Assembly: GCA_963768885.1 (NCBI GenBank)
Contig: CAVYJN010000007.1
Coordinates: forward strand, 620,001-684,000
From: DASRIA01 sp963768885
GTDB taxonomy: Bacteria; Actinomycetota; Thermoleophilia; Solirubrobacterales; JBBDJG01
Reading direction: 5' to 3'
Length of the DNA stretch: 64,000 bases
The position numbers and the translations under genes were made by a program. Shown one piece after another: positions 17,012-25,000 of this stretch. How positions within the stretch are numbered: the first letter of the stretch is position 1; each line of letters begins with the position of its first letter. A model generated the notes under the pieces. The model did not search any database and had not been told where the DNA came from. It was given only the letters and a program-made list of their open reading frames with translations.

Positions 17012-17866
17012 TCAGTACGGGTGCAGCCCGCCGTTCGGGCTGATCACCTGGCCGGTCGTGTAGCTCGCCTCGTCCGAGCACAGGTGCAGCGCTAGAGCGG
17101 CGATGTGCTCCGGCTCGCCCATCCCGCCGAGCGGCACCTGCGCCAGCAAGATCGGGAGGAGCCGCGGGTCGATCTCCTCCTGCACCATCGGGGTGCGGAT
17201 CCAGCCCGGGGCGATCGCGTTCACGCGGATCCCCGAGCCGCTCACCTCGGCCGCGACGGCGCGCGTGATCCCGATGATCCCGGCCTTCGCGGCCGAGTAG
17301 TCCGCCGCCCCGGGCAGCCCCTGGAGCGCGGCGACGGAGGAGATGTTGACGATCGTCCCGCGGCGGTTGCCCTCCATCACCTTGAGCGCCTCGCGCGTGC
17401 AGTAGAAGGTCCCGTAGAGGTGGACCCGGATCATCCGGTCCCAGTCCTCGTCGCTCAACGTCTTCGTCGCCCCCAGCGACTCCCGCTCGCCGCCCGTCAG
17501 TGCTGATTGGAGCTGCTGGAGCATCTTCTCCTGGGCTTCCTGGTTGCGGCGCGCGATGCCGGCGTTGTTGACCAGCACCTCCACCTCGCCGAGGTCGGAC
17601 GCAACCGCTTCGAACAGCGCACGCACCGCCGCGGGATCCGACACGTCGCACGCGTAGCCGCGCGCGTCGCCCCCGGCCGCATCCGCGACCTTCTGCGCCC
17701 CCTCCTCGCGGATGTCGGCGACCGCCACGCGGCCGCCCTCCGCCGCGAACGCCCTCGACATCGCCTCCCCGAGTCCGGAGCCCCCGCCCGTCACCACCAC
17801 CACCCGGCCCTCGAAGCGCCGTCTGCCGTTCCCCTCAGCCACAGCCAAAACCCCCTCGTCGCTCAC
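17012..17866 (-). CDS. SDR-family oxidoreductase with an inserted helix
   Basis: A 284-residue SDR, FabG-like at both ends. TGGGSGLG is at residues 26-33, NNAG near 100-103, and Y190-x-x-x-K194 is the catalytic pair in YSAAK. About 25 extra residues, rich in Gln, Glu and Leu, are inserted after NNAGIARRN. The insert may be a helix that shapes the substrate site or the oligomer. The GTG start at 17866 overlaps the upstream stop as GTGA, giving coupled translation with the spermidine-synthase-like gene. The two genes interrupt the biotin cluster on the opposite strand. Confidence 0.85.
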   Translation of the reverse strand: MSDEGVLAVAEGNGRRRFEGRVVVVTGGGSGLGEAMSRAFAAEGGRVAVADIREEGAQKVADAAGGDARGYACDVSDPAAVRALFEAVASDLGEVEVLVNNAGIARRNQEAQEKMLQQLQSALTGGERESLGATKTLSDEDWDRMIRVHLYGTFYCTREALKVMEGNRRGTIVNISSVAALQGLPGAADYSAAKAGIIGITRAVAAEVSGSGIRVNAIAPGWIRTPMVQEEIDPRLLPILLAQVPLGGMGEPEHIAALALHLCSDEASYTTGQVISPNGGLHPY

Positions 17867-19374
17867 TCGCCGTCGGCAGCGTATTTCACGATCGACTTGT
17901 CTATCAGCCACTCGACGGGCGCCCTGTCGTCGGTGTAGACGGAGCCGCCCGGCAGGCGCGCCGTCATGCGGGCGGCCGCAGTCAGCGCGGGCCCGCGCAG
18001 GTCCGCGGGCAGCGAGGGCGCGGCGCGGCGCAATCGCGCCGGTGAGGCGGGGGCGTCGCTTGCGAGGATCATCGTGTTGGTGTCCTCGCTGGGATCGCGC
18101 ACGACCGCCCGGAACGCCGCGTCCATCGTCGCGCCGAGCACCTTGTCGAGATCGTCCTGGCCCTCCGGATGCCCGACGTTGACGATCACGGTGCCGCCCG
18201 GCCGCAGGCGCTCCCGCGCGAGCTCGAAGAACTCGCGCGTCGCGAGGTAGAAGGGGATGTAGGGCTGGCGGTAGACGTCCACCATGATCACGTCGTAGCG
18301 CTCGCCCGTGCGCCGCAGGTACGGGCGCGCGTCGTCGTGATGCACCTCCATCCGGGGATTGCGCAGGTCGAACCAGCGCCGGCCGAGGCGCGTCAGCTCG
18401 GGATCGATCTCGACCGCGTCAACGGTGGTGTGCGGGAAGTAGCGGCCGAGCGCGCGTGCGGTCGTCCCCGCCGCGTTGCCGAGGATCGCGACGGCCCGCG
18501 GCGGACGGGTTGCGGCCGCGAACGGCAGGACGAGGAACTCGTCCCAGTAGTCGCCGGTCAGGTACGAGCCCGGCCTGTAGAGGGAGTGGACCGCCTGGCC
18601 CTCGTTCAGCTCGAGCGAGCGATCCCCGTCGCGCTGCTCGATCACGCGCGCGTACTGGTACTCGGTCTCCACCTCCTCGAGCACGGTCCCGTCGCCGGCC
18701 GCCTTGATCGTGCCCACGGGAACGGCGAGCAGCGCGACGATCGTCGCGGGCACCGCGATCGCCACGCGGCGGCGCACGCCGGTCAGGGCCACGACCGCGC
18801 ACAGCAGGCCGAACAGGAGGAAGGTGCGGCGCGTGCCGGCCCACGGGATCAGCGCGAGCGCAGCGAGCTGTACCCCGACGAGGCTGCCGACGGTCGAGAT
18901 CGCGTACATGCGCCCCGCGACCGTGCCGCTCTCCTCCACGCGCTCGACCGCCAGGCGGATCGCGTAGGGCGACGCGGCGCCCAGCAGCATCACGGGTGGC
19001 GCGACCAGCACGGTGACGGCGACCAGCGAGCCGATGAAGGCCCCGGCGGACACCTCGTCCAGCGCATCGACCGAGACGTCGAGGAACGGGTCCGCGACGA
19101 ACGGGATCAGGGCGATGCCCAGCCCGGCGAACAGCACCACCGCGCAGAGCCCCTCCTTGTGGGGGTTGCGGTCCGCGAAGCGCCCCCCGAGCCAGTAGCC
19201 CGCGGCCAGCGACACCAGCACGACGCCGATCGTGTTCGCCCACACGATCGTGGACGCCCCGAAGAACGGGGCCATCAGGCGCGCGGCCGCGATCTCCGCG
19301 CCCAGGGAGGCGGCCCCCACCACGAAAACGAGCAGGCCGAGCGGTGGCAGATCACGCTTGGACGCTCGCTTCAT
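17863..19374 (-). CDS. Membrane protein with spermidine-synthase-like domain
   Basis: A 503-residue two-part protein. Residues about 10-220 form several hydrophobic helices with an MFS-like pattern (AGYWLGGRFADR). Residues about 240-480 form a spermidine-synthase-like Rossmann domain with GNAAGTTARALG, DAVEIDPELT, DDARPYL and MVDVYRQP. Such fused proteins are widespread in actinobacteria, and many may not make spermidine because the active-site Asp context differs. ATG at 19374 is used. Two ATGs further upstream would reach into the divergent bioA start. It is divergent from bioA and coupled to the downstream SDR gene. Confidence 0.85.
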   Translation of the reverse strand: MKRASKRDLPPLGLLVFVVGAASLGAEIAAARLMAPFFGASTIVWANTIGVVLVSLAAGYWLGGRFADRNPHKEGLCAVVLFAGLGIALIPFVADPFLDVSVDALDEVSAGAFIGSLVAVTVLVAPPVMLLGAASPYAIRLAVERVEESGTVAGRMYAISTVGSLVGVQLAALALIPWAGTRRTFLLFGLLCAVVALTGVRRRVAIAVPATIVALLAVPVGTIKAAGDGTVLEEVETEYQYARVIEQRDGDRSLELNEGQAVHSLYRPGSYLTGDYWDEFLVLPFAAATRPPRAVAILGNAAGTTARALGRYFPHTTVDAVEIDPELTRLGRRWFDLRNPRMEVHHDDARPYLRRTGERYDVIMVDVYRQPYIPFYLATREFFELARERLRPGGTVIVNVGHPEGQDDLDKVLGATMDAAFRAVVRDPSEDTNTMILASDAPASPARLRRAAPSLPADLRGPALTAAARMTARLPGGSVYTDDRAPVEWLIDKSIVKYAADGE

Positions 19375-19416
19375 CGATGGACGCTTCCCGACCGGAGCCG
19401 AGGCTACCATCGCGCG

Positions 19417-20709
19417 ATGCTCGGACCCCCCGCTTCCGCCGTATGGCATCCCTTTACCCAGATGCGGGGCTTCGAAGGAGAGGGCGCGCCGGTGATCGAG
19501 GCGGGCGAGGGCACGTGGCTCGTCGACACCGAGGGCCGTCGCTACATCGACGGGGTCTCATCGCTCTGGTGCAACGTGCACGGCCACCGTCACCCGCGGA
19601 TCGACGCGGCCGTGCGGGAGCAGCTCGGCCGGGTCGCGCACACCACGATGCTCGGCCTCTCGCACCCGGGCGCCGAGGAGCTGGCGCGGCGGCTGGTCGC
19701 GCTGGCGCCGGGCGGGCTGTCGCGCGTGTTCTACTCCGACAGCGGCTCGACCGCGGTCGAGGTCGCGCTGAAGATGGCGTTCCAGTACTGGCAGCAGGCC
19801 GCGGACCGGCGCCCGTCGCGCACGTCGTTCGCCTACCTCGAGAACTCCTACCACGGGGACACGATCGGCTCCGTCTCGCTCGGCGGGATCGAGCTGTTCC
19901 ACTCGATGTACCGTCCGCTGCTGTTCGACGCCCATCGGGTGCCGGCGGGTGACGCGGACGCGCTCGCGCGGCTGCTCGCGGAGCGCGGTGACGAGATCGC
20001 GGCCGTGGTGGTCGAGCCGCTCGTCCAGGGCGCCGCGGGGATGCAGCTGCAGCCGCCCGGGTACCTCCGCGCGGTGCGCGAGCTGTGCGATCGCCACGAC
20101 GTCTTCCTGGTCTGCGACGAGGTGGCGACCGGGTTCGGGCGCACCGGGCGGATGTTCGCGTGCGAGCACGAGGGCGTCACGCCGGACTTCTTGTGCCTCG
20201 CGAAGGGCCTCACCGGCGGCTACATGCCGCTTGCCGCGACGCTCGCCACCGACCGTGTCTACGCGGGGTTCCTCGGCGAGTTCGACGAGTTCAGGACCTT
20301 CTTCCACGGCCACACCTACACCGGCAACCCGCTGGCATGCGCCGCGGCGATCGCGACGCTCGACGTATTCGAGGAGGAGCGCACGCTCGAGCGCCTCCAG
20401 GACCGCATCTCGCTCCTCGAGCAGCTGCTGTCCGACCTCGTCGCCCCGCTGCCCCACGTGAAGGAGGTGCGCCGGCTCGGCTTCATGTGCGGGATCGAGC
20501 TCGGGCCCTTCGAGCCGGGCGCGCGGATGGGCCATGCGGCGACGCTCGAGGCGCGGCGCCGAGGAGCGATCATCCGCCCGCTCGGGGACGTGGTCGTGCT
20601 GATGCCGCCCCTCTCGATCGAGCCCGACGTGCTGGAGGAGCTGGTGGAGATAGCGGCCGACTCGATCACCGCTGCAACAGAATCGCGGGACCTCGCCGCG
20701 GCAGCCTAG
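19417..20709 (+). CDS. bioA: Adenosylmethionine-8-amino-7-oxononanoate aminotransferase
   Basis: A 430-residue class III PLP aminotransferase converting KAPA to DAPA, with SAM as amino donor. The BioA-specific N-terminus WHPFTQM is at residues 10-16. SSLWCNVHGH, the YSDSGSTAVEVALKM block, DEVATGFGRTG and the PLP-lysine loop LAKGLTGGYMPLA follow. The ATG at 19417 lies six bases after TACCAT, so the mRNA may be leaderless. The bioBFD genes lie upstream on the same strand but are separated by two oppositely oriented genes. Confidence 0.95.
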   Translation: MLGPPASAVWHPFTQMRGFEGEGAPVIEAGEGTWLVDTEGRRYIDGVSSLWCNVHGHRHPRIDAAVREQLGRVAHTTMLGLSHPGAEELARRLVALAPGGLSRVFYSDSGSTAVEVALKMAFQYWQQAADRRPSRTSFAYLENSYHGDTIGSVSLGGIELFHSMYRPLLFDAHRVPAGDADALARLLAERGDEIAAVVVEPLVQGAAGMQLQPPGYLRAVRELCDRHDVFLVCDEVATGFGRTGRMFACEHEGVTPDFLCLAKGLTGGYMPLAATLATDRVYAGFLGEFDEFRTFFHGHTYTGNPLACAAAIATLDVFEEERTLERLQDRISLLEQLLSDLVAPLPHVKEVRRLGFMCGIELGPFEPGARMGHAATLEARRRGAIIRPLGDVVVLMPPLSIEPDVLEELVEIAADSITAATESRDLAAAA

Positions 20710-20731
20710 CGGCGAAGTCACCTCGGAGCTC

Positions 20732-20759
20732 CCGTCATTTCCGCCTAAGGAAATGACGG
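20732..20759. terminator. Bidirectional terminator hairpin, TTAGGC-type loop
   Basis: An 11-base perfect stem (20732-20742 with 20749-20759) closes a six-base loop that reads TTAGGC on the minus strand. It lies between the convergent ends of bioA and the rubredoxin gene. It is preceded by GGAGCTCC and followed by a T-rich stretch. It belongs to the hairpin family described in the findings. Confidence 0.75.
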
Positions 20760-20769
20760 TGTTCTTCTG

Positions 20770-20952
20770 TCATTCCTCGTACGGCACGAAGTCCTTCTTG
20801 CGGGCGCCGCAGACCGGGCAGAACCAGTCGTCGGCGATGTCCTCGAAGGGCGTGCCGGGAGCGATCCCTCCGTCGGGGTCGCCCTCCGCCGGGTCATAGA
20901 TGAACCCGCACGACTCGCAGATCCATTTCTGGGTTGTCACAGCCTCGGCCAA
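20770..20952 (-). CDS. Rubredoxin
   Basis: A 60-residue one-iron electron carrier. The four cysteine ligands are C12-x2-C15 (CESCGFIYDP) and C45-x2-C48 (CPVCGA), with the family's DWFCPVCG and the acidic surface typical of rubredoxins. It is a single gene. No alkane monooxygenase or rubredoxin reductase is in the window, so the partner is not known. It ends in the hairpin shared with bioA and starts upstream of the NUDIX promoter on the other strand. Confidence 0.95.
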   Translation of the reverse strand: MAEAVTTQKWICESCGFIYDPAEGDPDGGIAPGTPFEDIADDWFCPVCGARKKDFVPYEE

Positions 20953-20965
20953 GACGCGCGTTAGT

Positions 20966-20995
20966 TTGACACACGCGCCCCGGCTCCTGTAGACA
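20966..20995 (+). promoter_or_regulatory. Promoter with leaderless spacing (NUDIX gene)
   Basis: TTGACA at 20966-20971 and TAGACA at 20990-20995 are 18 bases apart. The -10 ends seven bases before the GTG at 21003, so transcription would begin at or next to the start codon. No Shine-Dalgarno is seen between them. Confidence 0.6.
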
Positions 20996-21002
20996 GCGGA
21001 AC

Positions 21003-21626
21003 GTGGCCGACGAGCACATCGAGGAGCTCAACGCGGGACCGCCCGCGGAGGCGCGTCCGGCCGCGGCGGTGATCCTCCTGCGACGCGGCGGCAAGCACGT
21101 CTCGGCCGGCCTCCAGGTGCTGATGGGAAGGCGAACACCGCACGCGCGGTTCATGGCGAACGTCTGGGTGTTCCCCGGCGGCGCCGTCGACGGCGACAGC
21201 ACCGACGACGAGGCCCACCGGCTGACGGCCGTGCGCGAGCTCGAGGAGGAGGCGGGGGTCGCGCTCGACGATCCGGGCGCGCTCGTCCCGTTTGCCCGCT
21301 GGATCACGCCGGAGCAGGTGAAGGTCCGCTACGACACCTGGTTCTACCTGGCGCTCGCGCCGCCCCATTCCTCCCCGGAGCCCGACGGCGAGGAGATCGT
21401 GGAGACCGCCTGGATCTCCCCCGCCGAGGCGCTCGCGCGGCACCAGCGCGGGGAGATGCTGCTGGTCTTCCCGACGATCCACAAGCTCCAGGTGCTGGCC
21501 GGGTACCCGAACGCCGAGGAGGCGCTGGCAGCGGCGCAGGACGCCCAGGTCGAGCCGATCCTGCCCCGGGTCGACGCAAGCGGCGACGAGCCGCGCATCC
21601 TGCTGCCCGGTGACTGGGGTTACTGA
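21003..21626 (+). CDS. NUDIX hydrolase
   Basis: A 207-residue NUDIX protein. The NUDIX box is split by an insert, as in the Nudt19/coenzyme-A diphosphatase-like branch: FPGGAVD near residue 57-63, then the catalytic helix R78-E-L-E-E-E-A-G85. The residues after it (RWITPEQVKVRYDTWFYLA) fit that branch, which cleaves CoA or acyl-CoA diphosphates. The start is a GTG seven bases after a -10 element. The next gene is convergent. Confidence 0.88.
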   Translation: MADEHIEELNAGPPAEARPAAAVILLRRGGKHVSAGLQVLMGRRTPHARFMANVWVFPGGAVDGDSTDDEAHRLTAVRELEEEAGVALDDPGALVPFARWITPEQVKVRYDTWFYLALAPPHSSPEPDGEEIVETAWISPAEALARHQRGEMLLVFPTIHKLQVLAGYPNAEEALAAAQDAQVEPILPRVDASGDEPRILLPGDWGY

Positions 21627-21635
21627 GGCGCCGTC

Positions 21636-21977
21636 CTAGACCGCGGGCAGGCGGTCGAGCGAGAAGCGAAAGCCCAGTTCGGCCTCGCACGAGAAGCTGT
21701 CGGGCTGCACGTCCCCCTCGCTCACGTCGACCACGACCTCGCGCCCCTCGAAGGAAGGCGCGACGGTCCGGTCGACCAGCACGCGGAGCCCGTCGATCGT
21801 GGTCACCTCGAGCTCGTTCGGGCCGCCGATGTAGTCGGCGAACAGGAAGGGCGCCGTCGAGTCGCAGCATCCGTTCCCGATCACCAGGGAGAGGTCCGCG
21901 CCCCGCTGCCGGCGCACGCGCTCGACCACCTCGGACGCCGCGTCCGTCAGCACGACCCTGATCCCGTTCACTTCCAC
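21636..21977 (-). CDS. DUF779-family protein
   Basis: A 113-residue protein with the DUF779 core: an N-terminal helix, a G-N-G-C-C-D-S-T-A-P-F motif near residue 36-46, and a C-terminal F-S-x-E-x-x-L-G-F-R-F pattern. DUF779 proteins are often encoded beside aldehyde dehydrogenases, and the paired Cys may bind metal. An aldehyde dehydrogenase gene lies 1 kb away here, with one gene between. The GTG at 21977 is the only plausible start and lies nine bases after a minus-strand TATAAG. Confidence 0.8.
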   Translation of the reverse strand: MEVNGIRVVLTDAASEVVERVRRQRGADLSLVIGNGCCDSTAPFLFADYIGGPNELEVTTIDGLRVLVDRTVAPSFEGREVVVDVSEGDVQPDSFSCEAELGFRFSLDRLPAV

Positions 21978-21986
21978 CGCGAGGAA

Positions 21987-21995
21987 CTTATACTC
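21987..21995. promoter_or_regulatory. Overlapping divergent -10 elements
   Basis: The sequence CTTATACTC holds TATACT on the plus strand (21989-21994) and TATAAG on the minus strand. The first ends seven bases before the ATG at 22002 and the second lies about nine bases before the GTG at 21977. Both genes would be leaderless, and only one polymerase could occupy the site at a time. Confidence 0.55.
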
Positions 21996-22001
21996 GCCCC
22001 G

Positions 22002-22970
22002 ATGACCGCCTCGCTCCCGGACGACGTCCAGCAGGTCTTCGAGCGCTTCGTCACCACGGAGCTGACGACCGTCGATGCATCGGGTCAGCCCATCACGTGG
22101 CCGGTCACGCCCTATTACCGGCGCGGCGCCGGCGCGATCGACGTGACCACGGGGGTCGGCTACCCGAAGAAGGCCGACGACGCGGCTCGCCATCCGCAGG
22201 TCTCGCTGCTCTTCTCGGACCCCACCGGGTCCGGCATCGAGGCCCCGTGCGCGGTGCTCGTGCAGGGCACGGCGGCGGTCGACGACGCCAACCTCGAGTC
22301 CAATCGCGAGCGCTACTGGCGCGAGAGCTCCGAGAAGCTGCCGGCCACGAAGGAGATGCACCCTCCCGGCTTCATGCGCGGGTTCTTCGACTGGTACTAC
22401 ATGCGCCTCTACATCTACGTGCGCCCGGAGCGGGTCTTCGTGTGGAATGCCGGCGACTTCACCGCCGAGCCGACCCTCTACGACTCGCACCTCGAGGAGG
22501 TGCGCTCCCGGCGCTCCGCCGAGCCGGAGGTCGAGCGGCCCGCGCCCGAGGGCGGCTCGCCCGCCTGGGACGACCGCATGGACGAGCTGGGCCGCCGCCA
22601 CGACACCGCCGTGCTCTCGGTGGTCGGTCCGGACGGTTTCCCGATGTCGACCCGCCTCCGGATCGAGCCTGACCGGGGGGCGGGCCGCGTGCGGCTCGGC
22701 ACCATGCCCGACTGGATGCCGGCGGTCCCGACCCGAGCCTGCCTGACCGCGCACGAGCACGATCCCCAGTTCCGGTGGCAGGCCAACTTCCAGGTGCGCG
22801 GAGACCTCGTCCGCGACAACGGCGACTGGTCGCTGGTGCCGCACAAGTTCGTGGGCGGCTTCGAGATCCCGAAGTCGAAGTTCCAGACCTACAAGCAGAA
22901 CTTCAACAAGATGCTCCGCTACCGGAAAAAGGCGAAGACCGAGCTGGCCCGCCGCAAACCCGGACCCTAG
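22002..22970 (+). CDS. Pyridoxamine-phosphate-oxidase-like (PPOX, split-barrel) protein
   Basis: A 322-residue protein with two copies of a flavin-binding split-barrel pattern. The first begins TTELTTVDASGQPITWPVTP and the second begins LSVVGPDGFPMSTRLRIEP at about residue 210. Proteins of this group bind FMN, F420 or haem, and many are of unknown role. The tail is very basic (YRKKAKTELARRK). It is expressed from a promoter shared with the DUF779 gene and ends in a hairpin shared with the convergent aldehyde dehydrogenase. Confidence 0.7.
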   Translation: MTASLPDDVQQVFERFVTTELTTVDASGQPITWPVTPYYRRGAGAIDVTTGVGYPKKADDAARHPQVSLLFSDPTGSGIEAPCAVLVQGTAAVDDANLESNRERYWRESSEKLPATKEMHPPGFMRGFFDWYYMRLYIYVRPERVFVWNAGDFTAEPTLYDSHLEEVRSRRSAEPEVERPAPEGGSPAWDDRMDELGRRHDTAVLSVVGPDGFPMSTRLRIEPDRGAGRVRLGTMPDWMPAVPTRACLTAHEHDPQFRWQANFQVRGDLVRDNGDWSLVPHKFVGGFEIPKSKFQTYKQNFNKMLRYRKKAKTELARRKPGP

Positions 22971-22976
22971 GAGCTC

Positions 22977-23004
22977 CCGGAATTTCCGGCTAAGGAAATT
23001 CCGG
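22977..23004. terminator. Bidirectional terminator hairpin, TTAGCC-type loop
   Basis: An 11-base perfect stem (22977-22987 with 22994-23004) closes a loop reading TTAGCC on the minus strand. It is preceded by GGAGCTCC and followed by CTTTATT. It lies between the convergent ends of the PPOX-like and aldehyde dehydrogenase genes. Confidence 0.75.
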
Positions 23005-23007
23005 CCT

Positions 23008-24537
23008 TTATTCCGACAGGATTACGCCGAACATCTTCTGCTCCTTCGGCGTGCCGAGGTCCCAGTGGACGTGCTTGACCTCGGTGTACTCGTTGAGGCC
23101 GTAGCCCGCGAGCTCGCGTCCGATCCCCGACTGCTTGTAGCCGCCGAAGGGAGCGATGCAGTTGATCAGGTGGTAGTCGTTGATCCACACGGTGCCGGCC
23201 TTCAGCCGCTTCGCGGCCTCGAGGCAGCGGTCCGGGTCGGTCGACCACACGCCTGACGCGAGCCCGTAGATCGAGTCGTTCGCGATGCGGATCGCGTCGT
23301 CGTCGTCCTTGTACTTGATCACGGACAGCACCGGCCCGAAGATCTCCTCCTGCGCGATCGTCATCGAGTTGTCGACCTCGGTGAAGATCGTCGGCTCGAA
23401 CCAGTAGCCGCGCTCGTAGCCGTCGCCCTGCGGACGGCCGCCGCCGAGCACCAGCTTCGCGCCCTCCTCCTTGCCGATCCGCACATAGCTCTCGACGGTC
23501 TCCCGCTGCTGCGCCGAGACGAGCGGTCCGAGGTCGGAGTCGTAGTCCATCGTGTCGCCGACCTTGATCTGCTTCGCGCGCTCCACGAGGCGCTCGACGA
23601 ACTCGTCGTGGATCGACTCCGGCAACAGCAGCCGCGTGCCCGACTCGCAGACCTGGCCCTGATGGAAGAACGTCGCCCACAGCGCGCCGTCGACCGCCTG
23701 CTCCATGTCGGCGTCGTCGAACACGATGTTCGGGGACTTGCCGCCGAGCTCGAGGGTCGTCTTCTTGATCGTGCTCGAGGCGAGCTGCATGATCCGGCGG
23801 CCGACCACGGTCGAGCCGGTGAACGAGACCTTGTCGACGCCCGGGTTCGAAGCGAGCTCCTCGCCGACGGTGGAGCCGCCGCCGGTGATCACGTTGACCA
23901 CGCCCTTCGGCAGATCGGTGCCGTCCAGGATCTCGGCCAGCTTGAGGGCCGTGAGCGGCGTGTTCGACGCGGGCTTGAGCACACAGGTGTTGCCCATCGC
24001 GAGCGCGGGCGCCAGCTTCCAGACCGCCATCACGAGCGGGAAGTTCCACGGCACGATCCCCGCGCAGACGCCGATCGGCTCGCGCAATACGAAGTTGTAC
24101 GAGTGGGTGGGATAGCTGACCGGCTCGAGCGCCTCCTGCATCGGGCGCGTGGCCTGCCGCGCGAAGTAGTCCCAGTGGCTGATGCAGTAGCCGACCACCA
24201 CCGTGCTCGTGGCGCGGATCGTCATCCCGGCCTGCATCGTCTCCATCGTCGAGAGCTCGTCCTCGTGCTCGGAGAACTTCTCCACCACCGAGAGCAGGAT
24301 CCGCTTGCGCTCCTCGGGATCCATCCCCGACCATTCGCCCGAGTCGTAGGCCAGCCGCGCGGCCTCGATGGCGCTGCGGGCGTCCTCGCGGTCGCCCTTC
24401 GGCACGGTCGCGAACACCTCCTCGGTGGCCGGGTTCGTGACGTCGAAGGTCTCGCCCGACGCGGCGTCGACCCATTCGCCCCCGATGTAGTTCTGGAAGT
24501 GCCTGACCTCGGTGGCCGCCCGGGTGTCGAGGGCCAT
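23008..24537 (-). CDS. NAD(P)-dependent aldehyde dehydrogenase
   Basis: A 509-residue ALDH-superfamily enzyme oxidising an aldehyde to a carboxylic acid. The Asn motif PWNFPL, the general-base motif LELGGKSPN and the catalytic Cys in GQVCESGTR are all present, followed by EEIFGPVLSV. It is closest in layout to the ALDH1/betaine-aldehyde-type group. The start overlaps the stop of the SCP2 gene by one base (TGATG), so it is translated with it, in an operon thiolase, SCP2, ALDH. DUF779, a usual partner of some ALDHs, is close by. Confidence 0.95.
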   Translation of the reverse strand: MALDTRAATEVRHFQNYIGGEWVDAASGETFDVTNPATEEVFATVPKGDREDARSAIEAARLAYDSGEWSGMDPEERKRILLSVVEKFSEHEDELSTMETMQAGMTIRATSTVVVGYCISHWDYFARQATRPMQEALEPVSYPTHSYNFVLREPIGVCAGIVPWNFPLVMAVWKLAPALAMGNTCVLKPASNTPLTALKLAEILDGTDLPKGVVNVITGGGSTVGEELASNPGVDKVSFTGSTVVGRRIMQLASSTIKKTTLELGGKSPNIVFDDADMEQAVDGALWATFFHQGQVCESGTRLLLPESIHDEFVERLVERAKQIKVGDTMDYDSDLGPLVSAQQRETVESYVRIGKEEGAKLVLGGGRPQGDGYERGYWFEPTIFTEVDNSMTIAQEEIFGPVLSVIKYKDDDDAIRIANDSIYGLASGVWSTDPDRCLEAAKRLKAGTVWINDYHLINCIAPFGGYKQSGIGRELAGYGLNEYTEVKHVHWDLGTPKEQKMFGVILSE

Positions 24538-24956
24538 CAGGCGGCCTTCAGGAGGTCGTCGCGGTTGTCCTTCTCGAGCATCGCCTGATACTTCGGGAAA
24601 ACGGGCTTCACGAGCGGTACGAGCTTCAGGATCTTGGCGACCGGGCCCTTCGCCTTCATCTGGCCCTTCGCCAGCGCCATCGTGACGTTCACCTTCCCGA
24701 GCCAGAACCTGTGCGCGGTGTCGGCCTCCATCGACATCACGATCTCGGGCTGCATCTCGGTCGGGCCGAAGTCCACCTGCCCCTCCTCCCCATCCTTCAT
24801 CTTCACCGTGATCTGGGAGTCGGGGTTCGTGTACCTGTACTGGACGATCGTGTCAGCGCGCCGGAACTTCGGGGACAGCTCCTCGTCCATGGTGAGGTCC
24901 TCGAACAGCTTGCCGATGTACCTGTAGACCTCGTTCTCGTCTTTGAAGACTGGCAC
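24537..24956 (-). CDS. SCP2 sterol/lipid-binding domain protein
   Basis: A 139-residue stand-alone SCP2-type lipid-transfer domain. The pattern W-L-G-K-V-N-V-T-M-A-L-A-K-G-Q-M-K-A-K-G-P-V-A-K is the typical SCP2 C-terminal core. The GTG start at 24956 has a very strong AGGAGGAG site upstream. It lies between a thiolase gene and an aldehyde dehydrogenase gene, as expected of a carrier that presents acyl or sterol chains to enzymes. The ligand is unknown. Confidence 0.85.
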   Translation of the reverse strand: MPVFKDENEVYRYIGKLFEDLTMDEELSPKFRRADTIVQYRYTNPDSQITVKMKDGEEGQVDFGPTEMQPEIVMSMEADTAHRFWLGKVNVTMALAKGQMKAKGPVAKILKLVPLVKPVFPKYQAMLEKDNRDDLLKAA

Positions 24957-25000
24957 TTCTCTCCTCCTCGTTTCGATCGTCGACGCAAGCGTATCGCGGG

